Assembly: GCA_004402895.1 (NCBI GenBank)
Contig: SORT01000002.1
Coordinates: forward strand, 1-64,000
Reading direction: 5' to 3'
Source of the DNA: Fidelibacterota bacterium MT.SAG.3
Lineage (GTDB): Bacteria; Fidelibacterota; SORT01
DNA length: 64,000 nucleotides
Translations under genes and position numbers: made by a program
Notes under the pieces: model-generated
The model's database searches: none
Told to the model about the DNA's origin: nothing
What the model saw: only the letters and a program-made list of their open reading frames with translations
In this document: one piece after another, positions 27,103 to 34,978 of the stretch
Position numbering within the stretch: position 1 is the stretch's first letter
Layout of the letters: the number at the start of each line of letters is the position of its first letter

Positions 27103-27996
27103 ATGTCTATACCAAAAGCTACTCGCGACATGCTACTTGTTGAAGCACAACATCGGTGTACAGTCTGTAACGAAAAGTGCTTTGAAATTCACCACATCAT
27201 AGGAAAAGCTGACGGTGGAGATGATAGCCCAGAAAATTTGATTGTTATGTGTCCAAACTGTCATCAACATAGATATCATCGATCAGGTGAATTCACTCGA
27301 GATCAATTACGGCAATATAAGAAAAATTTACAAGACAGAAATGAAATCGAGAAAAGATTACTTCAGAATATAGAAGATCTCTGGAAAGAGATTAAAGAAA
27401 AATCCGCTGCGGAAATTAACAAGAGTTTAATCACCAAACTTGAGGACGCCAATCAATTAATTGACAAAAGCAGATCACCTAAAATTGCTCAATCAGTAAG
27501 CCAAATGGCAATAAAAATGGCGGAATTATCCATTATGCCCAATGCAGCTAGGCGTGCAATAGAAGTTAAATATGAAGTAGAGCGACAGCAACTTAAGTCA
27601 AGCGTAGATCAATTATCAGTGGTTGGGATTGATGACGATGCTTATCGTAAAAACAATAAGTTTGGTCGAGCTTACGAATTTGTCCTAATTTTGGATCATT
27701 CGCCTGATTCAGACTGGGTGAAAATATTTGACTACAATTACAAGAATAGTGGGTATTCAATGAAAAGAGAAACACATATTAGAGGTGATAGGGCTGTTAT
27801 GATTATAGCAGATTCGGATGATTTACAAGCACACACGAATTGGGTAAAGAAGTTGGTTGGGGAAACAAATACATGGCTTACCACTGAGGGATATCGAAAT
27901 ATTGATTGCCTGATCAACGAATCTCTTCACAAAGAACTAGAACAATTTGATGCAATTCAGTCAATGAAAAAACGTACACAGAGTATAAAGATTTAA
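27103..27996 (+). CDS. HNH endonuclease with uncharacterised C-terminal domain
   Basis: A 297-residue protein. Residues 1-60 are a zinc-finger HNH nuclease domain: CTVCNEKC (first CxxC pair), FEIHHIIGKADGG (catalytic HH), NLIVMCPNCHQHRY (Asn, second CxxC, His). Residues about 70-170 are charged helices, likely coiled coil. About 175-270 is an alpha/beta domain I do not recognise (AYEFVLILDHSPDSDW, then RAVMIIADSDD). That layout, nuclease plus possible sensor, is typical of defence effectors, but this is inference. It lies between the small HNH gene and a large membrane protein, all on one strand. Confidence 0.8.
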   Translation: MSIPKATRDMLLVEAQHRCTVCNEKCFEIHHIIGKADGGDDSPENLIVMCPNCHQHRYHRSGEFTRDQLRQYKKNLQDRNEIEKRLLQNIEDLWKEIKEKSAAEINKSLITKLEDANQLIDKSRSPKIAQSVSQMAIKMAELSIMPNAARRAIEVKYEVERQQLKSSVDQLSVVGIDDDAYRKNNKFGRAYEFVLILDHSPDSDWVKIFDYNYKNSGYSMKRETHIRGDRAVMIIADSDDLQAHTNWVKKLVGETNTWLTTEGYRNIDCLINESLHKELEQFDAIQSMKKRTQSIKI

Positions 27997-28096
27997 AAGA
28001 TAGAAATTATGCATGAATTTCACATCAACGATTTACGGAATATGAGTCACATCAAAGACCAAACCACAATGTATAACTAAAATAAACAGAAATGAT

Positions 28097-29914
28097 TTGT
28101 GGAATAGTTTAAAGTCAACTTTCAGTAGATTACGGATATCAATCTTTAGAAAATATTTCCTTCTAAGGTACAAAGTTAAAAATTTTAGAAAAAAATATTT
28201 TTTACTAATAATTATCCTTTTCTTATTTCTGATAGTTCATATAATTCCCGTTTCCCTGAGAGCTATTCCCTTCCCTTACATTTTTTCCAATTATAGTCAG
28301 ATGTTGACAATTATAGCTTCCTCCCTATCTTCAATACTGGGCATCCTCTTTGCAGTGTTGCTCGTAGCAAGCGAATTAACCAAGAAACGGTATCCTTCTT
28401 CAAGTTTTAAATCTTTGTTTAGTGACAAAGATATTATGCGTTTATTTCAAATATTTATTTCTACTATTTTAATATCTATTTATACGCTATTAGCCTTAAA
28501 TCCTAGTACTTCATCCCAGGTGATTAATGATAACCTCACTCATTTTAGTTTGATTTTATTTATGTTCTGCCTCTTATACATTTACCCTACCTTGAAGAAA
28601 GTAATAATCTCTACCGTATCAAAAACAGAAATAAAAACGCTTGCAAATCAAATTAACATTCAGCACGTCTTTCAATTAGATCAGAATAGAGCCCGATCCG
28701 AACCGACAATGTTTTATTCTTTTGCAGAAGATAATCCAATCATTAAACTTTCAGAAATATCGATGACAAGCATTAAAAGTGGCGACATTATTACTCCCAA
28801 GATTGTAATCGGAGAGGCTACGAACGCGCTTATAAGTTTATTAGACCGAAATAATGCTTCATACGACACTAGAAACTACATCAGCGGGTTTTCTGCAATA
28901 TTCAATGTTACAGTGACTCATGCCATCAAATCTGACCAAAGAGGCACATTAAGTAATGTCATAAATAGTTATGAGCGAATTCATAAATATTGTGCTGAAA
29001 ACAAGTTTCCCCATTATGAATTAACTGAATTGAACGAGCAGCTAAAGGCTATTATAAGCAGAATCATAAAATCTAATTTAGATGATGTAGCACATGATTG
29101 CATCTGGTCAATTAGAAATATCTTTGGATACCATTTACGACATAACATTCCCGAAGAGAAGGACATAACATTCTTTAGCAAGAATTATGAAAATCCTAAT
29201 CGGGATCTCGACAGCCAATGGCACGCAATTAGCACTGAGTATTTGAGAATGATTTACTATTTAACTAAGGAATGTATCGCTCTTGGTAAAGGAGATTTAA
29301 CAATAAAATTCATTAATTGCCTATCTTCAATCCCAGAAATGATTGAGAGATCTAGTTTAGGAAATCAACAAATAAAATCAATGTATCAATCTTGTTACTA
29401 TTACTTATATGATCTAGCTGTCCAAAGCATCAAGTCGGGAATAATAAATGAATTTGAAAAGCCTAGCATATTTTCCATGCTTCATCTTACATCATTGATC
29501 AAAAGTGAAAAGGATTGTGTTCAGGTCCCATTTCATTACTTTGGAGAATATCTATTCATTCTCACAGAAAATAGATTGCTAGATCAATTCTTATTAAATG
29601 AATTTATTGCAACAGGTCGAACTTGCCTGTCCGAAAATAGTAATTCAAAGTTAAATCTCGAATCAATATTATACATAATAAGTATATTAAGCAGGATTAA
29701 GGACAAATTAGAAGGCATGGAAGATCCATTTAGATCTAAATTATATGTAGAATTATACTATCAAGTTGGATCACTAATTAAATGGCAAAATACGGAGAAT
29801 TTTACTAATGAAAGGGTTCAAAATGAACTATCAGCTCTAACTAATAGTTTTAATCGAATAGATGAGTTTAAACTTAATATGAATGAGTTGAGTGTAGAAT
29901 GGCCAGGGATTTGA
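28097..29914 (+). CDS. Large membrane protein, DUF2254-like N-terminus
   Basis: About 605 residues if it starts at TTG 28097; no Shine-Dalgarno supports this, so the true start is uncertain. Four hydrophobic helices lie within about residues 35-170. One segment, SQMLTIIASSLSSILGILFA followed by VLLVASELTKKRY, resembles the DUF2254 family's conserved membrane helices. The remaining 430 residues are soluble, mostly helical and asparagine-rich, with no recognised catalytic motif. It follows the HNH gene by 100 bases on the same strand. Very AT-rich. Function unknown. Confidence 0.65.
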   Translation: MWNSLKSTFSRLRISIFRKYFLLRYKVKNFRKKYFLLIIILFLFLIVHIIPVSLRAIPFPYIFSNYSQMLTIIASSLSSILGILFAVLLVASELTKKRYPSSSFKSLFSDKDIMRLFQIFISTILISIYTLLALNPSTSSQVINDNLTHFSLILFMFCLLYIYPTLKKVIISTVSKTEIKTLANQINIQHVFQLDQNRARSEPTMFYSFAEDNPIIKLSEISMTSIKSGDIITPKIVIGEATNALISLLDRNNASYDTRNYISGFSAIFNVTVTHAIKSDQRGTLSNVINSYERIHKYCAENKFPHYELTELNEQLKAIISRIIKSNLDDVAHDCIWSIRNIFGYHLRHNIPEEKDITFFSKNYENPNRDLDSQWHAISTEYLRMIYYLTKECIALGKGDLTIKFINCLSSIPEMIERSSLGNQQIKSMYQSCYYYLYDLAVQSIKSGIINEFEKPSIFSMLHLTSLIKSEKDCVQVPFHYFGEYLFILTENRLLDQFLLNEFIATGRTCLSENSNSKLNLESILYIISILSRIKDKLEGMEDPFRSKLYVELYYQVGSLIKWQNTENFTNERVQNELSALTNSFNRIDEFKLNMNELSVEWPGI

Positions 29915-30242
29915 TTTATATTTCATGTTATTAAACACTTTCTTTATTAGTCTTGAACTGAACATCCACTCCCCCACATCCTTCCAACGCTTTTTATACC
30001 TCAAAGGTGAACCAAATGGTTAGCTTTCCCACTTGTTAATCTTAGAAGCGCTTATTGCTCTCCTTTTATTTCAACAACACCATCTTCCTCGTCTAGACGA
30101 AATCGCCTTCTACAAGTCCGGAAATTTCAGTCTCATAATAAGATATGCTTATGTATCAGAGAGTTAGGCATTTCGCTTGCATTCTCGAGTACGATGAGTT
30201 ATTCTTGAACACGTATTTAATCGAACAACCGGGAGTGAAACA
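29915..30242. other. Promoter-side gap, left copy of tandem duplication
   Basis: No gene. From about 30163 to 30242 the sequence matches 31276-31359 (GCATTTCGCTTGCATTC, GAGTTATTCTTG, CGTATTTAATC, CCGGGAGTGAAAC), so the upstream region was duplicated together with the gene. GGGAGTG just before the ATG is the ribosome binding site. Confidence 0.6.
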
Positions 30243-30764
30243 ATGATACATAACCACCGAATTCTTTATTTACTCATAATAATGCTTTCCGTGCCTTTTC
30301 TGGTGGGTTGTACGACAGCACCTCCGCCACCTCCTCTGGATACATCAGCTGCGGACAGTCGGGCTATAGAAGCTGCCAGCGCTCAGTGGGTTGATGCTTT
30401 CAACCAGGGTGATACAGCAGCTCTTGCCGCACTTTACACAGAAGAGGCAAAACTTCTTCCGCCAAACAGCCAAATGATTGTCGGTAGGGAGGGTATACAA
30501 GCCTTTTTCCAAGGTAGCTTCGACGCTGGTGAAGCGAAGGTACAACTCACAGTGATAGAGCTTTCTGTGAGTGGAGACATAGCGCATGTGGTCGGCAAAT
30601 ATACATTCACCCTGCAGCCCGAAGATGGTGAGGCTATCAGCGATAATGGTAAGTACGTGGAGATATGGAAGCGTGAAAACGGTACATGGATAATGGATAA
30701 GGATATCTGGAACTCAAGCGTACCGCGTCCTACCGCTGAAAAAGAAGAAGAAGAAGAACTGTAG
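30243..30764 (+). CDS. SnoaL/DUF4440-like lipoprotein, tandem copy 1
   Basis: A 173-residue lipoprotein. The signal ends FLVGC (lipobox), then a proline run (APPPPPLD). Residues about 40-155 form a nuclear-transport-factor-2-like fold of the DUF4440/SnoaL type: WVDAFNQGDTAALAALYTEEA, LLPPN, VGREGIQAFFQ, and the ending EIWKRENGTWIMDKDIWNS. The tail is acidic (EKEEEEEL). Members of this fold bind small molecules or act as isomerases; nothing fixes a substrate here. A close paralogue follows at 31360-31872. Confidence 0.85.
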   Translation: MIHNHRILYLLIIMLSVPFLVGCTTAPPPPPLDTSAADSRAIEAASAQWVDAFNQGDTAALAALYTEEAKLLPPNSQMIVGREGIQAFFQGSFDAGEAKVQLTVIELSVSGDIAHVVGKYTFTLQPEDGEAISDNGKYVEIWKRENGTWIMDKDIWNSSVPRPTAEKEEEEEL

Positions 30765-30819
30765 ACGTAAATACAGGCTGTTATCAGCCTAATTACCTCA
30801 ACGGGAGAAACTCTAAACG

Positions 30820-30896
30820 CCTAATTTCTAAGGGCTTAGGTGATCGTGTGGTACTGCCCCCCCGGACAATGTTCGGGCTCACCCGGACTGAGCCCG
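30820..30896. other. Conserved hairpin and C7 tract after copy 1
   Basis: CCTAA (30820-30824) pairs with TTAGG (30836-30840), followed by a run of seven C (30857-30863) and GGACAATGTTC. The same arrangement recurs after copy 2 (31933-31987). Only here, CGGGCTCA (30874-30881) pairs with TGAGCCCG (30889-30896) in a strong hairpin without a T tract. The gap 30897-31090 shows nothing else. Confidence 0.55.
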
Positions 30897-31090
30897 TGAG
30901 GGTAGGCTGTAAGTGTTGGTAATAGTACGTTTTGTCATAACCTGAAATGTAGCTAGATTTGCCTTCTACTAGGTATATCATTTGATTTGAACAAGTTTCA
31001 TTTTACGGTTCAAGATTGGATATATAAGGGCATATATATTCTGTTTTTTCAGAGACCTATCCCAATTTGCCCTACTATTGTTCTAAAGTT

Positions 31091-31195
31091 AAACCGACTG
31101 CGAACCCACTACATTACCCAATGGACTCACGATATTACTCACAGATTTTCAGCAAAACTCAGGATATTTGCGTTGAAATGTGGTGAATTTCGAAT
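31091..31195 (-). repeat. Right inverted repeat of the recombinase/HNH unit
   Basis: Inverted counterpart of 25650-25758, recognisable by CACTACATTACCCAATGG, ACTCACGATATTAC and AGCAAAACTCAGGATAT. It falls between the two tandem lipoprotein copies, so the bounded unit holds the recombinase, both HNH genes, the membrane protein and the first lipoprotein. Confidence 0.75.
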
Positions 31196-31359
31196 AATCA
31201 CAATCGATATTATGATATTCTTAAAGCAGAATGTGTAGCTTTGGATCTATTACAACTTTTGTTAGCAAAGCCACAGGAAGTTAGCATTTCGCTTGCATTC
31301 CCGATGGACAATGAGTTATTCTTGGATACGTATTTAATCAAACTACCGGGAGTGAAACT

Positions 31360-31872
31360 ATGATACATAACCACCCAATACTTTTTTTACTCGTTCTAAT
31401 GCTTGCCGTACCCATTCTTTTGAGTTGTACGACAGCGCCACCACCAGATACCACTGCTGAGGACACTCAAGCTATAAATGCTGTCATAAAGCAGTTTGTC
31501 GATGCTTTCAACCAGGGTGATGCAGCTGCTGTTGCCGCACTTCACACAGAAGAAGCAAAACGTCTTCCGCCAAACAGTCCACTGATTGTCGGTAGGGAGG
31601 GTATACAAGCTTGGATGCAAGCCAGCCACGACGCAGGCTTAGGAAATTTACAACTTACAGTGATAGACCTTCATGTGAATGGTGATATGGCACACGTGGT
31701 CGGCAAGTACACGCTCACCATACAGCCCGAAGAAGGTGAGGCTATCAGCGATAATGGCAAATTCGTGGACTTATGGAAGCGTGAAAACGGTACCTGGAAG
31801 ATAGATGTGAACATCTTTAACAGCAGTGTACCGCTTCCTGCCCCTGAAGAAGAAATGACAGAAGAAGAATAA
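31360..31872 (+). CDS. SnoaL/DUF4440-like lipoprotein, tandem copy 2
   Basis: A 170-residue paralogue of the gene 1117 bases upstream. It has the same MIHNH start, a lipobox ending in LLSC, and the same core: FVDAFNQGDAAAVAALHTEEA, RLPPN, VGREGIQAWMQ, ending LWKRENGTWKIDVNIFNS with an acidic tail. It is roughly 70 percent identical to copy 1 by eye. The promoter region and downstream hairpin are also duplicated, so this is a whole-unit tandem duplication. The right inverted repeat lies between the copies. Confidence 0.85.
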   Translation: MIHNHPILFLLVLMLAVPILLSCTTAPPPDTTAEDTQAINAVIKQFVDAFNQGDAAAVAALHTEEAKRLPPNSPLIVGREGIQAWMQASHDAGLGNLQLTVIDLHVNGDMAHVVGKYTLTIQPEEGEAISDNGKFVDLWKRENGTWKIDVNIFNSSVPLPAPEEEMTEEE

Positions 31873-31932
31873 CTGCAGAGAAGAACAGAGGCTGTTTTCA
31901 GCTTAATCAGCTCAAAGGCAAAAACTCTAAAT

Positions 31933-31987
31933 GCCTAATTTTTAATGGTTTAGGCGATCGCTTGATGTTGCCCCCCCGGACAATGTT
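31933..31987. other. Conserved hairpin and C7 tract after copy 2
   Basis: GCCTAA (31933-31938) pairs with TTAGGC (31950-31955). GCGATCG and then seven C (31971-31977) and GGACAATGTTC follow, as after copy 1. It is not followed by a T tract. 31988-32124 shows nothing else. Confidence 0.5.
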
Positions 31988-32124
31988 CTGGTTTGCTAAG
32001 AATGGAGACTGCCCTAGAATAAAGAAACAGGCGAGAACGCTAACTGAGTATCACTCTCTTTTCTACGTGCTATCCGATGTTTAGAGGGCCACAGGAAAAT
32101 CCATTAGACTGGCTCTCCTGTACC

Positions 32125-32637
32125 TCAAAAAATTGAAAACATTAACACAAGAATTAACGATTGAATGAACCAGCCGATCAGGCAGACCCCTACAGCGCGG
32201 AGTGTACTCTGGTAGTCAAGAGCTTGCCTTACCGCGATAACCATTGCCACCAACATCCAAATTGCGGCGAATAGAAAAACTACCCCTGTCAACCCCGGGA
32301 TAATAGCAAATACTCGGATCAACCCAGGGGAACTAGAAAAGCCGATTGTTCGCAACAACTCACCGTGGTCTGCTTTGGTCTGTGGCTCGGGAAGAACTCT
32401 CGTTCCAATAAAGTAAGTTAGATAGGCCCAGACATACCATCCGATGAGGGCTACAACAGTCCCCGTCAAGATCCCGCCAAACCCTCCTCTTTCAATGCTT
32501 CCCAATCCCGCTGCGATACTGGAAAGAACAACAACCCCCATGGCCTGGCGCATTGCACCTTTATCCGCCTCGACTTCTTCATACAGGTTGGCATCCAGCA
32601 TTGCAGCACGAATAATACGGTTCTTAAAACTTGTCAT
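32125..32637 (-). CDS. Yip1-family membrane protein
   Basis: A 170-residue integral membrane protein with about five hydrophobic helices. The opening MTSFKNRIIRAAMLDANLYEEVEADKG is the typical cytoplasmic N-terminus of the bacterial YIP1 family (PF04893), followed by the glycine-rich GGFGGILTG loop. Its physiological role in bacteria is unknown. It stands alone between the lipoprotein pair and the TCA operon. Confidence 0.8.
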   Translation of the reverse strand: MTSFKNRIIRAAMLDANLYEEVEADKGAMRQAMGVVVLSSIAAGLGSIERGGFGGILTGTVVALIGWYVWAYLTYFIGTRVLPEPQTKADHGELLRTIGFSSSPGLIRVFAIIPGLTGVVFLFAAIWMLVAMVIAVRQALDYQSTLRAVGVCLIGWFIQSLILVLMFSIF

Positions 32638-32823
32638 TGCACCTTCTTGAACTAATTAACTAATATAACCAGCTATAACTCTATGATCCGTTTTCTAAGT
32701 TAGTATCTTGATATTTGGAAGATACTCTAAGTCACTGCCATCAGTCAATAGGAATGTCATGGTCGATACTTAGTTGGGAAACATCGCCATATGAGACTGT
32801 ATCTGCAACAAGTAATAATAAAA

Positions 32824-32848
32824 GGCTGACAATCATCGACTGCCAGCC
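32824..32848 (-). terminator. Probable terminator of the aconitase/DJ-1/fumarase operon
   Basis: GGCTGACA (32824-32831) pairs with TGCCAGCC (32841-32848), one mismatch, 9-base loop. Reading leftward it is followed by TTTTATTATTAC. It lies about 175 bases past the fumarase stop, with no gene between. The rest of 32638-33023 is AT-rich and empty. Confidence 0.65.
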
Positions 32849-33023
32849 CCTTCTTGCTATGAGATGGATTGGATATAAAAGGACACTTATGTATCCAGTT
32901 TTATGAATTAGCTATTTATGATGCAATATTTAGTTATACTTCGATTATGTTATGAAAGTCGAAGTAGAGTTATTAGAAAATTTTTAATTTTATTGTAAAG
33001 CTAAACCAAAACATTTAAGGCAT

Positions 33024-34427
33024 CTATTTCTTACTTATACCCGGTTTTGTGAGTTTCATGAGGTTTAGGACTCTGTTTATCTTGTCGTCTGAAAGGAGCT
33101 TTTTGCTCTTAAGTATCTGACGGATCGTCTTACCCTTTTTGAATGCCTCTTTGCTGATCTTCGCGGCTCTGTCGTAGCCGATTATAGGCGCGAGAGGTGT
33201 CGCGTTAGCGAGGCTCTGCTCGACTAATTCAGCGGCGCGCTCCCTGTTGACCTCTATACCGTCCACGCATTTTGACGCGAATGTCGCCGAGGCGGTCGAA
33301 AGCAGTTCTATCGATTGCAGCAGGTTATGAGCCATAACGGGCATCATGACGTTGAGTTCGAGAAGTCCACCCTGCCCCGCATTCGTGATAGCCGCGTCGT
33401 TGCCTATGATCTGCGCGGTCACCTGCATCACCATCTCCACCATCACGGGGTTGACCTTACCCGGCATTATGGAGGAGCCGGGCGCGACAGCGGGCAGGTC
33501 TATCTCTCCAATGCTCGTGCGCGGTCCCGCTCCCATGAGCCTAATATCGCTCGCCGCTTTCGAGATTCCGACGGCGGCTGATTTGAGTACGCCGGAAACA
33601 TAAACGACGGCGTCTTTCGAGCCTTGCGCTTCAAAATGGTTTTTCGCTTCTATGAATTTCGCGCCCGTATCGAGCGAGATCTTCATCGCCACTTTTCTGC
33701 CGAAATCGGGATGAGCGTTTATGCCCGTTCCGACCGCTGTCCCGCCGACAGCGAGCTCTAATAGATCGTTCGAGGCGAGTTTTATCCTGCCAATTGCGTG
33801 ACTAACCTGAGAGGCGTAACCGCCGAACTCCTGTCCGAGCCGTACGGGAGTCGCATCCTGAAGATGCGTCCTTCCTATCTTCACTATCTTGTCAAATTTC
33901 TTCGCTTTGATCCCAAACGACTCTTCAAGCTGCTTTAACGCGGGAATCAAGTCCTCATGTATAGATATATACGAAGAGAGATGAATAGCGGCAGGGATCA
34001 CATCGTTGGAGGATTGGCACATATTCACATGGTCGTTCGGATGCACAGGCTCCCTCGAACCGACAACGCCGCCCATAAGTTCGCTCGCCCTGTTCCCGAT
34101 AACCTCGTTCGCGTTCATATTGGTCGAGGTGCCTGAACCGGTCTGGAAGATGTCGATAACGAACTGGTCATCCATTTTACCGTCAACCACTTCGGTCGCC
34201 GCCTTGACGATAGCTTTTTTCCTGTCGCTGTCGAGCAGACCGAGTTCGCCGTTCACGCGTGCCGCCGCTCTTTTTATCATTCCGAGCGCCTGAATGAACC
34301 GCCTTGAGAAGCGGATACCGCTGATAGGAAAGTTCTCCACCGCACGCTGTGTTTGCGCTCCGTAATAAGAATTTTCGGGTACTTTCATCGTACCCATAGA
34401 GTCTTTTTCGATTCGAGTTTTCATCAT
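33024..34427 (-). CDS. fumC: Class II fumarate hydratase
   Basis: A 467-residue FumC, interconverting fumarate and malate. The start is ATG 34425-34427 (an adjacent ATG follows), right behind GAGAGGGG; a longer frame upstream overlaps this site and is not needed. Family motifs: FQTGSGTSTNMNANEV, THLQDATPVRLGQEF, and the signature GSSIMPGKVNPVMVEM. It is oxygen-stable and cluster-free, unlike class I fumarases. Last gene of a three-gene operon with the DJ-1-like gene and aconitase. Noticeably richer in G+C than the island to its left. Confidence 0.96.
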   Translation of the reverse strand: MMKTRIEKDSMGTMKVPENSYYGAQTQRAVENFPISGIRFSRRFIQALGMIKRAAARVNGELGLLDSDRKKAIVKAATEVVDGKMDDQFVIDIFQTGSGTSTNMNANEVIGNRASELMGGVVGSREPVHPNDHVNMCQSSNDVIPAAIHLSSYISIHEDLIPALKQLEESFGIKAKKFDKIVKIGRTHLQDATPVRLGQEFGGYASQVSHAIGRIKLASNDLLELAVGGTAVGTGINAHPDFGRKVAMKISLDTGAKFIEAKNHFEAQGSKDAVVYVSGVLKSAAVGISKAASDIRLMGAGPRTSIGEIDLPAVAPGSSIMPGKVNPVMVEMVMQVTAQIIGNDAAITNAGQGGLLELNVMMPVMAHNLLQSIELLSTASATFASKCVDGIEVNRERAAELVEQSLANATPLAPIIGYDRAAKISKEAFKKGKTIRQILKSKKLLSDDKINRVLNLMKLTKPGISKK

Positions 34428-34447
34428 CCCCTCTCCGTTCCCAACAG

Positions 34448-34966
34448 CTAACTGCTCAATTGCTTTATTATTTCTCTGCAAAACGCGGGAAGATCTTCCG
34501 GTTTACGTGACGTTATCAGGTTACCGTCCACGACCACCTCGCTGTCTGTCCAATCGGTCCCCGCCGCGATCATATCATCTTTTATCGCAATGTAGGATGT
34601 GGCTTTCTTCCCTTCAAGTATGCCCGCCGATACGAGCACCCACCCCGCATGGCAGATAGCCGCCACGACCTTACCTTCGTTATTCATGGTCCGGACCAGA
34701 TCCACCGCGTGCTTGTTCAGACGAATCTTGTCGGGCGCCCAGCCACCCGGTATGATCACAGCGTCAAAATCGGCTGCCGAGCATTCCTCAATCTGAAGAT
34801 CGACGTCTATCGGATAACCGTTTTTGCCGTAGTATGTTTTGTCGCCGATCCCGGCGCAGGTGACGTCCGCTCCCGCTTCCGTCAAACGCAATTTCGGATA
34901 CCAGACTTCCAAGTCCTGATAAAGCGGACCGATAGGTATCAGTACTTTTTTACCGTTAAGTTCCAT
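34448..34966 (-). CDS. DJ-1/PfpI family protein
   Basis: A 172-residue protein of the DJ-1/PfpI superfamily. The nucleophile elbow AICHAGW holds the reactive cysteine (about residue 105), and VIIPGGWAPD carries the companion conserved stretch. Relatives include deglycase, protease and chaperone annotations, some disputed. It sits between aconitase (12 bases upstream) and fumarase (20 bases downstream), which is unusual and suggests protection of the TCA enzymes or their substrates from reactive aldehydes or oxidation; that is inference. Confidence 0.9.
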   Translation of the reverse strand: MELNGKKVLIPIGPLYQDLEVWYPKLRLTEAGADVTCAGIGDKTYYGKNGYPIDVDLQIEECSAADFDAVIIPGGWAPDKIRLNKHAVDLVRTMNNEGKVVAAICHAGWVLVSAGILEGKKATSYIAIKDDMIAAGTDWTDSEVVVDGNLITSRKPEDLPAFCREIIKQLSS

Positions 34967-34978
34967 TTCAGCTGCCTT

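Noticed and set aside
30820..31955. Integron attC sites after the tandem lipoprotein genes
   Set aside because: GCCTAA...TTAGGC is suggestive, but the spacing, the R-box consensus (GTTRRRY) and an integron-type integrase are all lacking.
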